In this document: positions 25,301 through 37,800 of the stretch, piece after piece
Layout of the letters: each line of letters opens with the position of its first letter
How positions within the stretch are numbered: the first letter of the stretch is position 1
Assembly: GCA_029931535.1 (NCBI GenBank)
Contig: JAQPZY010001660.1
Location: 5,295,001 to 5,359,000 of the forward strand
DNA: 64,000 bases
Source of the DNA: Margaritifera margaritifera
Taxonomy: Eukaryota > Mollusca > Bivalvia > Unionida > Margaritiferidae
Direction of reading: 5' to 3'
The notes under the pieces: generated by a model
Told to the model about the DNA's origin: nothing
Database searches by the model: none
The model's input: the letters and a program-made list of their open reading frames with translations, nothing else
Program-made: the position numbers and the translations under genes

Positions 25301-28300
25301 CCATACACAGTTGGGTATGCATTAAACAAGAACAAATAGAATGGGGGTATTCAACATGGTATATGATTTGTAATATAACTATGTCTGTAGGACACTATAG
25401 TAATGAAGTATTGAGAAAGAATACTCCAGTGGAAAAAAGGTTGGTTTTGTTTCATTATACCAGTAGTTGGATTTTATTATTCTGTGATGTTCATAGTTTT
25501 TCAAATCCAAGGTAAGAAACCAATTTTTGGAGTAAAATGTTTCTTCGAGAATACTCACCCAATCATAATACATTAGGAATACATCTGCTACCTCACAAAT
25601 CCAGCCCTTCATAACTTTTTTTTTAGCAACAAAACTGCTCAAAGTTGCCTGTACAACTAGTTTAAAGTCAGACAAGAGTGATCCCCTTAGGCAGAGGAAT
25701 TAGCACTGAATCCTGTCCATATGTAACTTGACACTCTATCAGGTTTTAGTGTAACTGTGAACTGGGAGAGTTACATCCCCTTACCCCAGAGAAGGTCCGA
25801 TATCTGGTCCCCTAATGTATGTGAAGCAGCTTCCAATATCATGAGAGATGCGAACTGGAGTTAGCATACAGATATACCTGGACAAAGCTTGTAGAGAAAA
25901 TCCCCACCCCAAATCCACCAGAATTCAAGTGGCTGCATCATTGTGAAGCTGTTGAACAAACCAAGAAGGTAGTCTGTTGTGCTGCTGCTATAGATCCCAC
26001 CAGGTGAAACAGCTCTTTGGGATGAAAAGTCTCTGAGGTAAAAGCAAGAGAAAGTCATCTCTGCCCTCCATTCCTCAGCTTGGATAATGTCAGCTAGGGA
26101 ACAGTTATGTCCATGAGCCTGTATGTTCAAGAAACTCATTTGGAAAGACCAAGATTTTCCTAGGAATTTCAGCTGCTAAGTTTAATAGGTCATTTATCCA
26201 TGACTTTTCCCACTTGAGGGGAGGAATCAGGACCATGTGGCACTGATTCCCTTGCCTTCTGCAAAACTTTGGGGATCAGAGGGGCTGGAGGGAAGGTGTA
26301 TGCATCTAGAACACTCCAGTTCAAGGAAGGGGCATCGACTGCCTGGGCTATTGAATCTGGGACAAGAAAGACAAAGGTGGGTAGCTTTGTGTTCCCCTTG
26401 TTACAAAGAGATCCATGAGTGGTCAATACCAGTGGTCACAGATTCATGTGAATACTGAGGTGTGAATTAGCTGCTTCTGTTGGGACAGTGAGACTGTGTC
26501 CACTAGGATACTGAGTCTGCCCATGAGGCAGAGGCATGGGGATTTGCTTTCACTATGCCTTCTGATGCAATTTAGCAGCAGTGTCATCTGATAGGATAAG
26601 AATGCCCTTTCCAGACAACACCTTCTGCTATGACTGAAATGCATTCACCGTGGCCTTCATCTCAGATTGATGTGTAAATAACACTCCTGAAGGGGTCACA
26701 CCCTGCTGACTTCCCAAAACAATGGCAGAAGGTGGGCACCCAGTCTGCCATGCTGGCATCCATTACGATTATAAATCCTGGAAGCTGAATCTGCAAGGGA
26801 ATACCTGCCATAAGCCATGTGAGGTTCTTATATTTCCTGAGATGGGACCTCATGTATTAAAAAAAACGGGGATCACTTGATACAGTGTGCAAAGCTTTGG
26901 TTGCCAATGGTACAAGAGATTCATCTGCAGTGATCTCAAAAACAGGTGGCCCAAGAAGATGAAATCCACTGCTGCACTAAGATCCAACAGGCAGAGGAAT
27001 TCCCAGGCTGAGATGCAATTCTTTGAAAGAATTGTAGATACTATCAAGATGATTTTCAAGGCACCTTCTTGAGGGAGATAGACCATGTTCACATGCATTT
27101 TGAACTCCATACCCAAGTGAATAAAATGTTGCAATGGGACGATATCAAATATGTCCTTGATGACAAGGAATCCAAGGTGAAGCAGTAGTGAAACAAGGAG
27201 TTTCATGTCTTGATCTTTAATGCGTCTAAATACGTGGAAATCACAGATCTGGAGGTGACTCCAAAGTGTGACATGATTCAGTCCATAATTCTTGTGTCCA
27301 AAAATCCTCGTGAAAACCAAGGGTGTGATGTTCAAGCCAAGAAGGGAGTGCCCTGAATTGGTATCCCTAATTGCAAAATTCAGGAATTTCCTGGAAGACG
27401 TCTGCATTGGAATATGGTGGTATCCATCTATAAGATCTAAACTGACTACCAGTCTCTATGTCTCCATTCTGAACCATGATGCCTGAATGAAAAGGTTGTA
27501 GGAAGTTAGATCTATGTCCGACTGAAGAATGCCATTGGCCCTTGGTAGCAGGAATACTCTGGAGTAAAATCCCAGTGACTTTACATTTTGACCAATCTCT
27601 ACTGCCATTTCTGTTTGGAGACAGTCTATCTCTTGCTGCAGAACATTAGCTCTGAATTAATCTCTTGGGACATCTGTAGCAAAGGCAGTCCTTGACAATT
27701 AGGAAGGGGCACTGAACATAAGCTGGAGGCCCTCTGAGACAATTTGTAAGACCCAAGGATCATCGGGACAAAGTCTTTCTCATTCCAGACTTGCCAACCA
27801 AAGCAAGACTTTCTCAGTAAGCAGTCAAATTTTTTCTGTAAGTTAGAGCATTTTTCAGTAAGGTGTAATGAAATTTCATGTACTGCTATTGTCTACATGG
27901 AAATATGCATTTAAAAAATTTTGAAGTGTGATCTGAGACTAATGCAGCAAAGGAAAACATTATGATCAATTAAAATAGTTTATAAAGTACACTTAGACCT
28001 TAATTACCTCCAGTACAGTTTTAGAAACTGCAGTTCCAAACCCCTGGATTTCAAAGGATTCTTGCCAGATCTCTCAATTTGATGTAATCTTTGGGTTTGT
28101 TTCATTTTGTTTTTTTTTCTTTAATTTCAAGTGGCGATGGCAGTCATCTCTCCTGCTGTGAGACAAACTCAAATCAAGACGAAATCATGTCCAATAATCA
28201 TAACTGTAACCTTTCCTGCTTTTTTCCAAAGAATCACAATATTTTTTTTTTATACTTCCATGCTGACTGTTTAAACGTTTTAAGAAGCTTATTGTCCCTT

Positions 28301-28835
28301 TCATTTTCAAAGTGTTTTTGTTCATTGGACGCCATTTCTAGAAAATGCTATAATCACTAGCTTGACCATGCAGGTGTTTTGCATGAAAAATATGGGAAGT
28401 TCAAAGCATCTATACTGTAAAAGTTAGTCTGGTTCCCTGATCAACTCCACTGAACCTAGTATGAAACCTGGATCTAGATCAAACATGAGCAAGCCAGTTT
28501 CCATATTTTACCTGTGACAATGATCGTATTTTCGTAATTTTTGCTATTATTCCATAAGTCCGTAGTTTAATGGTCATTTCAGTAAGACTTACAGTCAAAT
28601 TGTAAGGGTTGGCAGGTCTGCCATTCTGTGGCAAAGTGTTTGAGTGTTCCCCCCACTGGCAAGTGTGAAAAGGGCAACTTGAGCATGACATCATTTTCTT
28701 TGGGATGGAGGCTGATGGAAGCGAAAATGGGATGGAAATTGATCCTTATCTCCCCACTTTTTGTTATCAGTAGCCATGGGAAACTGTTCCCTTCCAAGAA
28801 AAGGGCTTGTAGGACTGTTTTCCCATTTGGCATGC

Positions 28836-28870
<35 letters not shown>

Positions 28871-31800
28871 AATCTTCATTCCTATTTCTCTGGTGTCTTT
28901 TCTGAAATGAGGACTGAGCTCAAGAACATTGGGCCTGTGCAAGGTTTGCCTCTTTGGCAGCCTGTTCCTCCATATGACCATGGAAAAGCTGGTTGAATGA
29001 CAGTGGCTGTAATCTAAGTGTAGGGTTTATAGTATTTCTTAAGGAAAGTGGATATAGAGAGGAAGGCATCTCTTTCTGCAAGCTGTAAGTTCACTGATTT
29101 ACAACAGGCAAGCATGTGTTGTGCTGCTCTGTTTAGAACATCTGCCATATGTAAGACTGACTTGCAAATATGACCAGCTGGGTTATCAATAGACGAGGCT
29201 TGGCTGTGTTCATATTGCTGAAATATACTCACATATACCAAGCTGAGCATGGATCCTATTGCAATGACATTTTAAAACAGTTGTTGTGTGTTGAGTAGAC
29301 TTCCTATCCATATGTACTGATGTAGGTTTCGACATTTCCAGGCCTGCAATGTCCCTGTTGATGGCTGTGATCTCATTATGAAAAACAGGCTTATTCATCT
29401 TATAGAAAGCCTTGTTAAAATTTGATAGGAGTTACTGCTGCAGAAAGAAATGTATGTTGACACTTGGGTCCTGAAGTTCTTTCTCTAAAAATGTAATAAA
29501 TCAGTGAATCAACCAGACTGTGGTAGCTGTTTTAATATCAACTGGTCTTTCTTGATCAATAGATTGGCAGATGTAGGAACTTTGTAAGTTGCCGAGAATG
29601 GCGTATGAGGCGGACAAAACTTAGGTAGCAGAAGCTGGAAAACTTCTTCAATCGATGTACAAAAGACAGTCTTCTCTGGACATTGTCAGATCAAGCATGG
29701 AAGATGGCACTTGTGAACATAAATCTTCAATGACAGAAGAACAGGTGATATGGATGCCTCCTGTGATGTGTGTGATGAAGCTGGCCAAGATGGATTGTGA
29801 ACAAGACTGGAGATCCAGCCAAAATGTCACACTGATATTCCCCGACATTCATAGTGCAAACTATTGAAGGACTGGGAATGGTACAGAGCATCCAGGACTG
29901 GAGTGTTGCTGTAGAGGGTTCCTGGTCATGATGGAGCTTGTGTTGGTGCCAGAGCTGTCTAGCATCAGTCCACAATAATTCCAGGAGTCCAGTACTGAAT
30001 AGAGGAAGTTTGTTCTTCAATGCCGGTGCCAGGAGTACAAGAAGTCAGAGTCAGAGTCAGTGCTGAGACTAACCATTCTGTTTGTTTGAAACTCTCTATG
30101 TTATTAAGCCGGACTGGGCATACTGGTAAAATATATCACCATACCTAGTCCCAGGAGCCACAGGCATAGGTCGAGGCTGTGTCAGAGTTAGTGTTGTCTG
30201 CAGCTAATTGTCATCTAATGCCAAAGTCCAGTGCTGGCTAGCCTGGGAAAGATCACCATATCCAGTACCAAGATATGCCGGTCTGTCCATCACTGGTCCA
30301 GATGAGCTACTGTACCAAGATGGTTCTGGCCCAAGAGGTATTGCTGAGAAGACTTGTTCTGGTCATGGAGGCTAAGGCAGTACTGGTGCTGTATGTGAAG
30401 CCCATAATGAACTGGTCTGCTTTTGCCTTCAACATCTCTGCTAATAGGAGAGAGCCAACTGAGGCTATGTCAGCGGCGATACTGATGGAGTCTGCATCTT
30501 TCTTGGTGCATTTCCTTGCTCTCTCATTTGCCCAATAAACTGTTTGACCAAGACAGTCACTCATACATTTTACTGACCATCATATGCATATGGCACAAGA
30601 CTAGTATGGCCTGAATTGCACCCGATACAATTGAGACAGGTATTATGGTTATCTTCTTCCAGCTTAGAAATCTTGCACTCTGTACACTTACTCCTGCCCA
30701 CTGTGTTGACACTTGTAACTATAGAGAGAAAAACAAAGGCATATACAGGTGAAATCAGTCAAGCATTGTGAAGAGGACGCTAAGGAAAAACAACTTCCTA
30801 AATATATTACATGAATGACCATATGGCATGTAATAACAGACAATTACTTGAAACAATTCACACACCAGGTCAAGTACTGAGCTGAAACAAAATACTAAAG
30901 ACTTTAGGGTAGGTAATTAAAATAGCACTGACATGAATATCATAAGATGAAGTTAGACAAATAGTGTAAATTCTTCGTCTATCATAGAAGTAGAGCAAGA
31001 AATAGAAATATACCAGGAGTATACTTCCCTGTTGTGAGAAAACTCCACCTTTTTTGCTAAAAACAAGCTTGGGTGGGATGTATTTGCAAGGTAGTGGCTA
31101 TAATCCTAACATTTAATGATCAGGTAATGTATGTGATGAAGAAATTTGACTGCAATCCCATGACTTGAATGCTTTGGGTGTGAAGGTTGCTTGCAGTTAA
31201 AATCCCCATATACTTGGTATTTATAAAGTTAATTTGAATCTCACATATTTTTATGTCAAACAGGAATATGCCAGTCTGTATAGGGCTTAATGGCAAGACA
31301 ACACAATCCTGGCTATATAGTGGGAATATGCCAGTCTGTATAGGGCTTAATGGCAAGACAACACAATCCTGGCTATATAGTGCTGATTAAATGTTAAGTT
31401 CTAAAAGTTTAAAGGTAAAAATTCCACTTAACTTTAGAAATATAAACCCTTCCAAAGAAACATAAACACTTCCAAAGAAACATAAACCCTTCCAAAGAAA
31501 CATAAACTCTTCCAAAGAAACATAAACCCTTCCAAAGAAACGTAAACACATAGTTCTACAAAATAAAAGACGAAAGGTAAAGATGTTAAAATTCTTTAAA
31601 AGTATATAAAATTAAAGATAAAAGGTAAAAAATAATATTATGATCTGGTTAAAATGAGATCACCGACATAGCAAAGATCTGACAGGCTCCAATATGCATG
31701 CATGTTCTGCTGACCTTTGGAATTCTGGGTCCACTTATTTTTAGTAGGCCATCAGATAAAGCACTGTATTAGTTAGAGAGAGTTAATGTTAGTTACAATA

Positions 31801-34800
31801 TGTTCCAAATAACATTTTTCACTTCCATAAACATGAAAGCTTAAATTTGATTGGTAAATCAAAAGGTGAACAGAAGATGACCCTCAATCGGTGTTCATCA
31901 GATCAACTTTTTTAAAGCAGATCTTGATTTTAATCTGATTGAAAATATAACATCCTAAAATATAGGGTGAAAAATATTGATATAAACCACATTCTTTTTT
32001 AAATGCAACGATTTTTTCTGGTGGTACATCATCAAAAAGCGTCTTAATCAAGTTCACATCAAAAATCTTCTGTCTCACAGGGTGGAAGTCGATACACTTC
32101 ACAAGAATGTGTTCCACTGTTAGTGGAAATTGTCATGTCATGCACTCTGGTCTAGGAGTGGAAATTGTCATGTCATGCACTCTGGTCTAGGAGTGGAAAT
32201 TGTCATGTCATGCACTCTGGTCTAGGAGTGGAAATTGTCATGTCATGCACTATGGTCTAGGAGTGGAAATTGTCATGTCATGCACTCTGGTCTAGGAGTG
32301 GAAATTGTCATGTCATGCACTCTGGTCTAGGTTCATCCTTCAGGAAGAATTCATGAGTCAGGTATGCATGTCTCATAAGCAAGACGCACAATGCAAAATA
32401 AGGATGCAGTAAGCAGAAATGAAAATAATATTAGTCTTCAAGAATTTGTATTGTGAATGTATCAAATAATGACACAAAAAGTTTACATTAATGCAATACC
32501 TGTTTAACACATTTAACTCAACATCATCTAACACAGTTGAATTCTCGTGCATGGAAGTCACTAATGTGTACAGATGTAATATTTCATATTTTTTTAGGTA
32601 AAAACCAAGGTAATAACACATTCAGTGACTATAAAGAAGGACAGAATCACAAAGGGCCCTGCACTGAAGAACAAGAACAATAACTATGTCAATAATGATG
32701 CAAAACAGAAAATATCCCCCAAACGATATATCTAATCTATTAGAAGGTATTCACAATAAATTGCACCAGTATATGCTGAACAGTTACGGAGCTGTATTGG
32801 CTATGAGCAACTTCCAAATGTGAAGATATGAAACTGGTTAACATGAACAATAACTCTGTCTGAAAAGAAGTAGACAAGATGAAGCCTTAAAAGGCACACC
32901 TAAAAGAGAGTGTTCACACAAACTGCATTATAATACAAGAGATTGGTTCCTGGGCTATGCTGGTTACAAGACACTGCTATTGTTAAGATCCAAAACTGCT
33001 TGAAAGGGCTGCAACTCTATCAAAAATTATAGTTGGAAAGATTAAATCTTTAATAGGCACATGTTCATGTATAAGACAGTTCACCTACCAAATGGCACTG
33101 AATTGCGTGTCAAAGGGTTGCTTAACTATGTTGGTTGCAAGAAGTGTGAATGGACAAATGGACAGAAGGATGAAACCAGTCATTACTATAGAGCTCCTAC
33201 ATCTTGATGCTGGGGCCTAATAAAGCTGATGATTGTCAAAGTAGTCTGTTTCAATGTAAAGCTCAATACAACAGTTGAAATCCACTCATGACAACAAGAG
33301 ATTAGTCACAAACCCATCTTTTGCAGGCCTATAATTTAGCATGAATTTCCTTATAGCCAGATGGACCAGTAGATTGAGAAATGTATTAGTCCTGCTGAAT
33401 CTTCACTAGTCCTTTCCACAAAACAATGTTAGACACATATTTAGATTAACAACACTTTTTATATTTTAAATATCACCATCATTCATAATTCAGAAGAACA
33501 AATCTTGCTTTAGAAAACCACCAAGGTTACTTCACTACAAGTTCACAAGAAAAACAATGACTGATTCTCCAGAAATTAACTGTAAAAAAAGATGATTGAG
33601 TAAACATTTTTGTAGAGCCTCATCATCTGAACAAATAATAACTTAATAAGAGAAAAAGACAAAGCCCTCATTCACCCTGATCATTACCTATCATAACACC
33701 ACAGAAAGATGATTTAAGGCAGGACCTGTCATTTTACAAAGAAAGTAGGGTGAGTAGATCTCTCATTATGACAGTATCAGCATTGTGCGGGTTTTCACAA
33801 CAAATACAAACCTTTGAATGGAATATGTGTATCCATGATTGCTAATCCTTGAAACATGGAATGGTTAATCATGATAGGGATTTTGATGACCATGGCACTA
33901 AAGTGGCAGTTTGAGAAGTACGTAAGACTGGTTTACAGTCTTTCACATGCAAGTTTACTTTATAAATCAAACAAAACTGATAAAGATTTATAGAGCCTCA
34001 TTTTGAAATGCAATAAGTCAAATCCTAATTCTTCTAACCATCAACTGAATCTCAAGGATTTATGCAATTACCTCCGAGGGAACTTGGACATCGTCCAATC
34101 ATTCACATTTTTTAAAATTACCTATGATATTGTGAATAAACATTGACTAGTGGCAAATTAAATTTACTAGCAAAATTATGAAAGCTGCCTCGGACAAGTG
34201 GACAACAGGTAATTTAGAGCATGTCTTGGATATTTTACATTTAAAAAGGGCCTCCATGGATATAAAAACAAATAATACTGAGAATAGATATAAGCATATA
34301 ACCACATATCCATCACTATAATGATATGATGTTTGATAAGAAACAACACCGAAGTATAGTCCAGTTAGGAGATAAGAAAGAAATGCACTTCCATGAATTA
34401 ATCTACTTGGGAATTTGAACCAGTACTTACAGCTAGCTTCTTTTCTGTTCTGGCCATATCCTTTTTGATCCTGGCTAGCCTTTCAAGCAACTGAAATGAA
34501 AGAATAACCTACATGTAATTACTGTAGATAAAAAAACATATTAAATAACATCCACAGACATTTTGCATCTATTTTTTACATAAAACTATTAAATAAACTA
34601 ATATGGTTATTATATACTTTACACACACCACTAACATAATAATATGCAATGTCAAAGGATGAAATTATTTGTTAGGTTATCGAACAAGGGTACTGTGAAC
34701 AGTGTATATTTAATAGTCTAATATGTAGGTACTAATAAGGTAATAAGGCATCACTGATTTTGGACGGTATTGACCACTAGGTCTTAGCGACTCTGACCGT

Positions 34801-37800
34801 GACATTTGAACCCAACAAAAAACAATAGGTTCCTTCCATACAGAAAAGGCAAACCATTTATGAATTTTGTTTAAAGATAATGTATAAAACCAGCTGTTTT
34901 TATATGGGTCACTGTGACCTTCACCTTTAAAACACATAACCCAACATCTGTAGCATATCTCCTCTCCATATCAGCTGTTTTTATATGGGTCACTATGACC
35001 TTCACCTTTAAAACACATAACCCAACATCTGTAGCATATCTCCTCTCCATATCAGCAAACCTTCTTCACAGTTTTATGCTATTATGTGATGTGTATGTGA
35101 ATTTAATTTACAAAAACCTTTTCCATTATTTGTCAGTAACCTTGACCTTAGACCTTTGACCCCAAAAATCAACATGTTTCTTAGTTGCCCAAAGTGCAAG
35201 CCATCCACAAGATTTGGTCAAGGTATGTGGCCTGGAACTAAACTTACTGTATGGAAACCATTATTTTCTTACTAGACTTACGATTATATTGACCTTGGAT
35301 TTTTTTACTATAAAATACTTAGGTTATATCAACTTCAAGCCAGTGCCAAAGATTGGTTCAGGAACTTAGTCTAGAACAAAAAATTGTGCATAAATAATTA
35401 TTGTTCTCTGAGTGACAATGACTTTTGACCCAAAAATCAACTGGTTTCTTTATTGCCTAAAATGCCATCCACCCATGAAGTTTGATCAAGGTCCAAGATC
35501 TAGAACTAAAGTTATTATGCAGAAAGCAAACAGACAGACAGATGGACAACATTATATGATTGAATGATACCCTCCACTTTATGGCATGGGTATAACAAAT
35601 TTTAGCCCATAAAAAAATTTGCTCTAGTGAGTTGAAACACTTTTGTCTGTATGTGTAATCAGATTTGTTTTTGACCCAATATTTCTCAAAAATATGCAAA
35701 AATCTGCTCGAGACTCCCCACTTTTAAAATTTTGAAAGGTACCAAATATATACCACTGGGAGTCTTGGTAGGACTCAAATTACAAGATCTAGAAATGCCA
35801 AAAGTTCACAACAAAAGTTAGTCCGCTTATACTCATTGTAATTCTGACTTTTTGATCATGCAATTTTTGTTTTCTACCATCCAGCCTTTTTCATTAACAC
35901 TCTTAATTGATTACCCATTAATTCACATATTCCTGTTAAACTATTTTCAACAACAATGCTATAAACAAATCTCACCTTGAGCAAAAGCTTAAATAACATG
36001 AGCTGTAAGAGTGACAACCAAGTCTGCCTTGCCTATATTCTGATGTTAGCCAGAAATCCAATCATGATAATTGGGGAGCAGTGATAGCTCAGTTGGTAGA
36101 GCATCAGACTTGTAATTCATGGGTCATGTGTTCAATACCCACCCAGGCCTGACTGGGTCAGGTGCTATGGTGTGTCCTTGAGAAAGGCACTAAGCTCCCA
36201 TTTCCTCAGCATGATATAGCAAATAATGTGGTAAAAGTGCCGTTAAAACACAAACAAAACCTCATAAAACAAACAAAAAGAAAGAAAGTGGTTAGAAGTC
36301 ACTGTGACCTATTTTTCCTTGGGGAAGGGGCATAATGATGCAAGGAACATCATAAGTTCCATGCAGATATGATGCCTAAAGATAGAGATCTGCTAGGAAG
36401 ACAAAACTATTACACTGGGATTAACCTGTTGATAGTAAAGTCATTAGTGTATGAAAAGTAAAAGTCACTGTAACCACCTTTCACCAGGGGTGGTTAGGAA
36501 TGATGCAAGAAACACCTTAACCAAGTTCTAAAAGCGCAGTATACCAAAAGCTGGAGTAAAACAAATCTTTTACACTGGAGTTAATTTGTAAATGATATCC
36601 ACTGGTATAAGAAAGTAAGTCACTGCGACCTACCTTCTCCAGAAGTGGTTCCGGAAGCATCCTACCATGTCTACAGCTTGAGACCTGCCTAGAAGACAAA
36701 AGCTTAACACTGGGGTTAATAATAGCCATTTGCCCAAAAAGTAGGTCACTGTGACCTACTTTCATCTGTTCAGAATGATACAAAAAACACCCTTACTAAG
36801 TGCCATTTATAATGCCTAAACTTTGCAGCAGTAACAGTAAAACAAAGTTTTGCTAGGCAAGCTATATTTGCACAGATTTCCAAAGTAGCCACAAAATTTT
36901 GCCCTACAATATTCAATTATTCAGTGTACCGAAACTGGGTGACAATTAAACATAGCAGGTAGCAAATATTTGCTCCAAACCTTTTAATCCAGTAAGAAAT
37001 TGGCTACCAAGAGGCAATAGTTTTTACCCAGCCTGCTTTATAAACTTTCTGATATCCATTATGTTGTCAGCTGTAACCTTTGATTGGAAATAATACTGAA
37101 TTATGCATGCATTCTACTGTTCTGTATCTTGTGAACACTTTTCGAACAATGCTATTTTCATCAGTACATACTCATTTACGTCAATGTGAAGGCTCTTGAC
37201 AGAAAATTCCTGGAATTATAGCGAACATCAACTTTTATTTCGATGCAAACATAAGCAAATTTCAATCTTTGTCCCTATCAGATGAAAGGTGTTAGAAAGG
37301 CTCTTTTTGATCAGTAAAATTCAAACCTTATGTCACTGAAAGTTTTTTCTTTACAAAATTCTTAGTAGTAAAAATTGTTTTACTGGATTTGTCACCATGT
37401 AACAAAGTCATAAAATATGTAGCAAATTTGGAAGGTTGTTTTTTTTAAGTAAAAGAATAAGTATTTGGAGGGCAAATATGTGCATTTCTTTAATTTTCAA
37501 CAAGATTCCAGAATTTGGACTACAGTGAACCTCTCCTTGCAATTACCTCCAAGATAACTACCAATCCCCAATAATAACTACTATGTTCATTAATTAGCAT
37601 CTACTCTGTTAAAGAGCATATTTATTCTCTGAAATGTGATCCTCAGTCCTATTGGTGGTCTTATTTGTAATGTTTTATTATGTTATCAAGTCATTCATTT
37701 ATTATTTAAACAAGAGCAGAGAAATGAGGTAAGACGAGTCCCTCAAAGGGACTGATGCTCTACTGGCCAAAAGAATCTCTATATATGTCCGTTTCTTTTT

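Larger units (their letters stand above)
25519..30565 (-). mobile_element. DIRS-like retrotransposon copy B
   Basis: DIRS elements encode gag, reverse transcriptase with RNase H, and a tyrosine recombinase instead of a DDE integrase. This minus-strand copy shows all three in order: gag-like 29390-30565, pol N-terminus 28620-28980, RT 26850-27785, RNase H and linker 26190-26850, recombinase end 25745-26140. A terminal-type repeat (GAAACCAATTTTTGGAGTAA) lies at 25519, shared with copy A. An 835 bp DNA transposon interrupts pol. All parts carry stops or frameshifts, so the copy is dead. Confidence 0.75.
24974..34430. other. PALB2 intron 2 filled with mobile DNA
   Basis: The intron holds DIRS copy B, the nested transposon, tandem duplications and a LINE tail listed separately. 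Positions 30600-31260 and 32400-34380 show no coding signal apart from the dispersed repeat at 33755. Confidence 0.6.

Noticed and set aside
28691..28996. Polyproline or polyglycine protein
   Set aside because: The runs come from a 32-nt G homopolymer inside a dead DIRS element.
32122..32331. CRISPR-like array (regular 35 bp units)
   Set aside because: Units are contiguous without spacers and derive from LINE coding sequence in an animal genome.
34914..35159. Protein with an internal 27-residue repeat
   Set aside because: Frame is kept only because the 81 bp duplication is divisible by 3; no coding signal otherwise.
36078..36150. tRNA gene
   Set aside because: A- and B-box-like parts are present, but no complete cloverleaf or acceptor stem; a SINE body follows.
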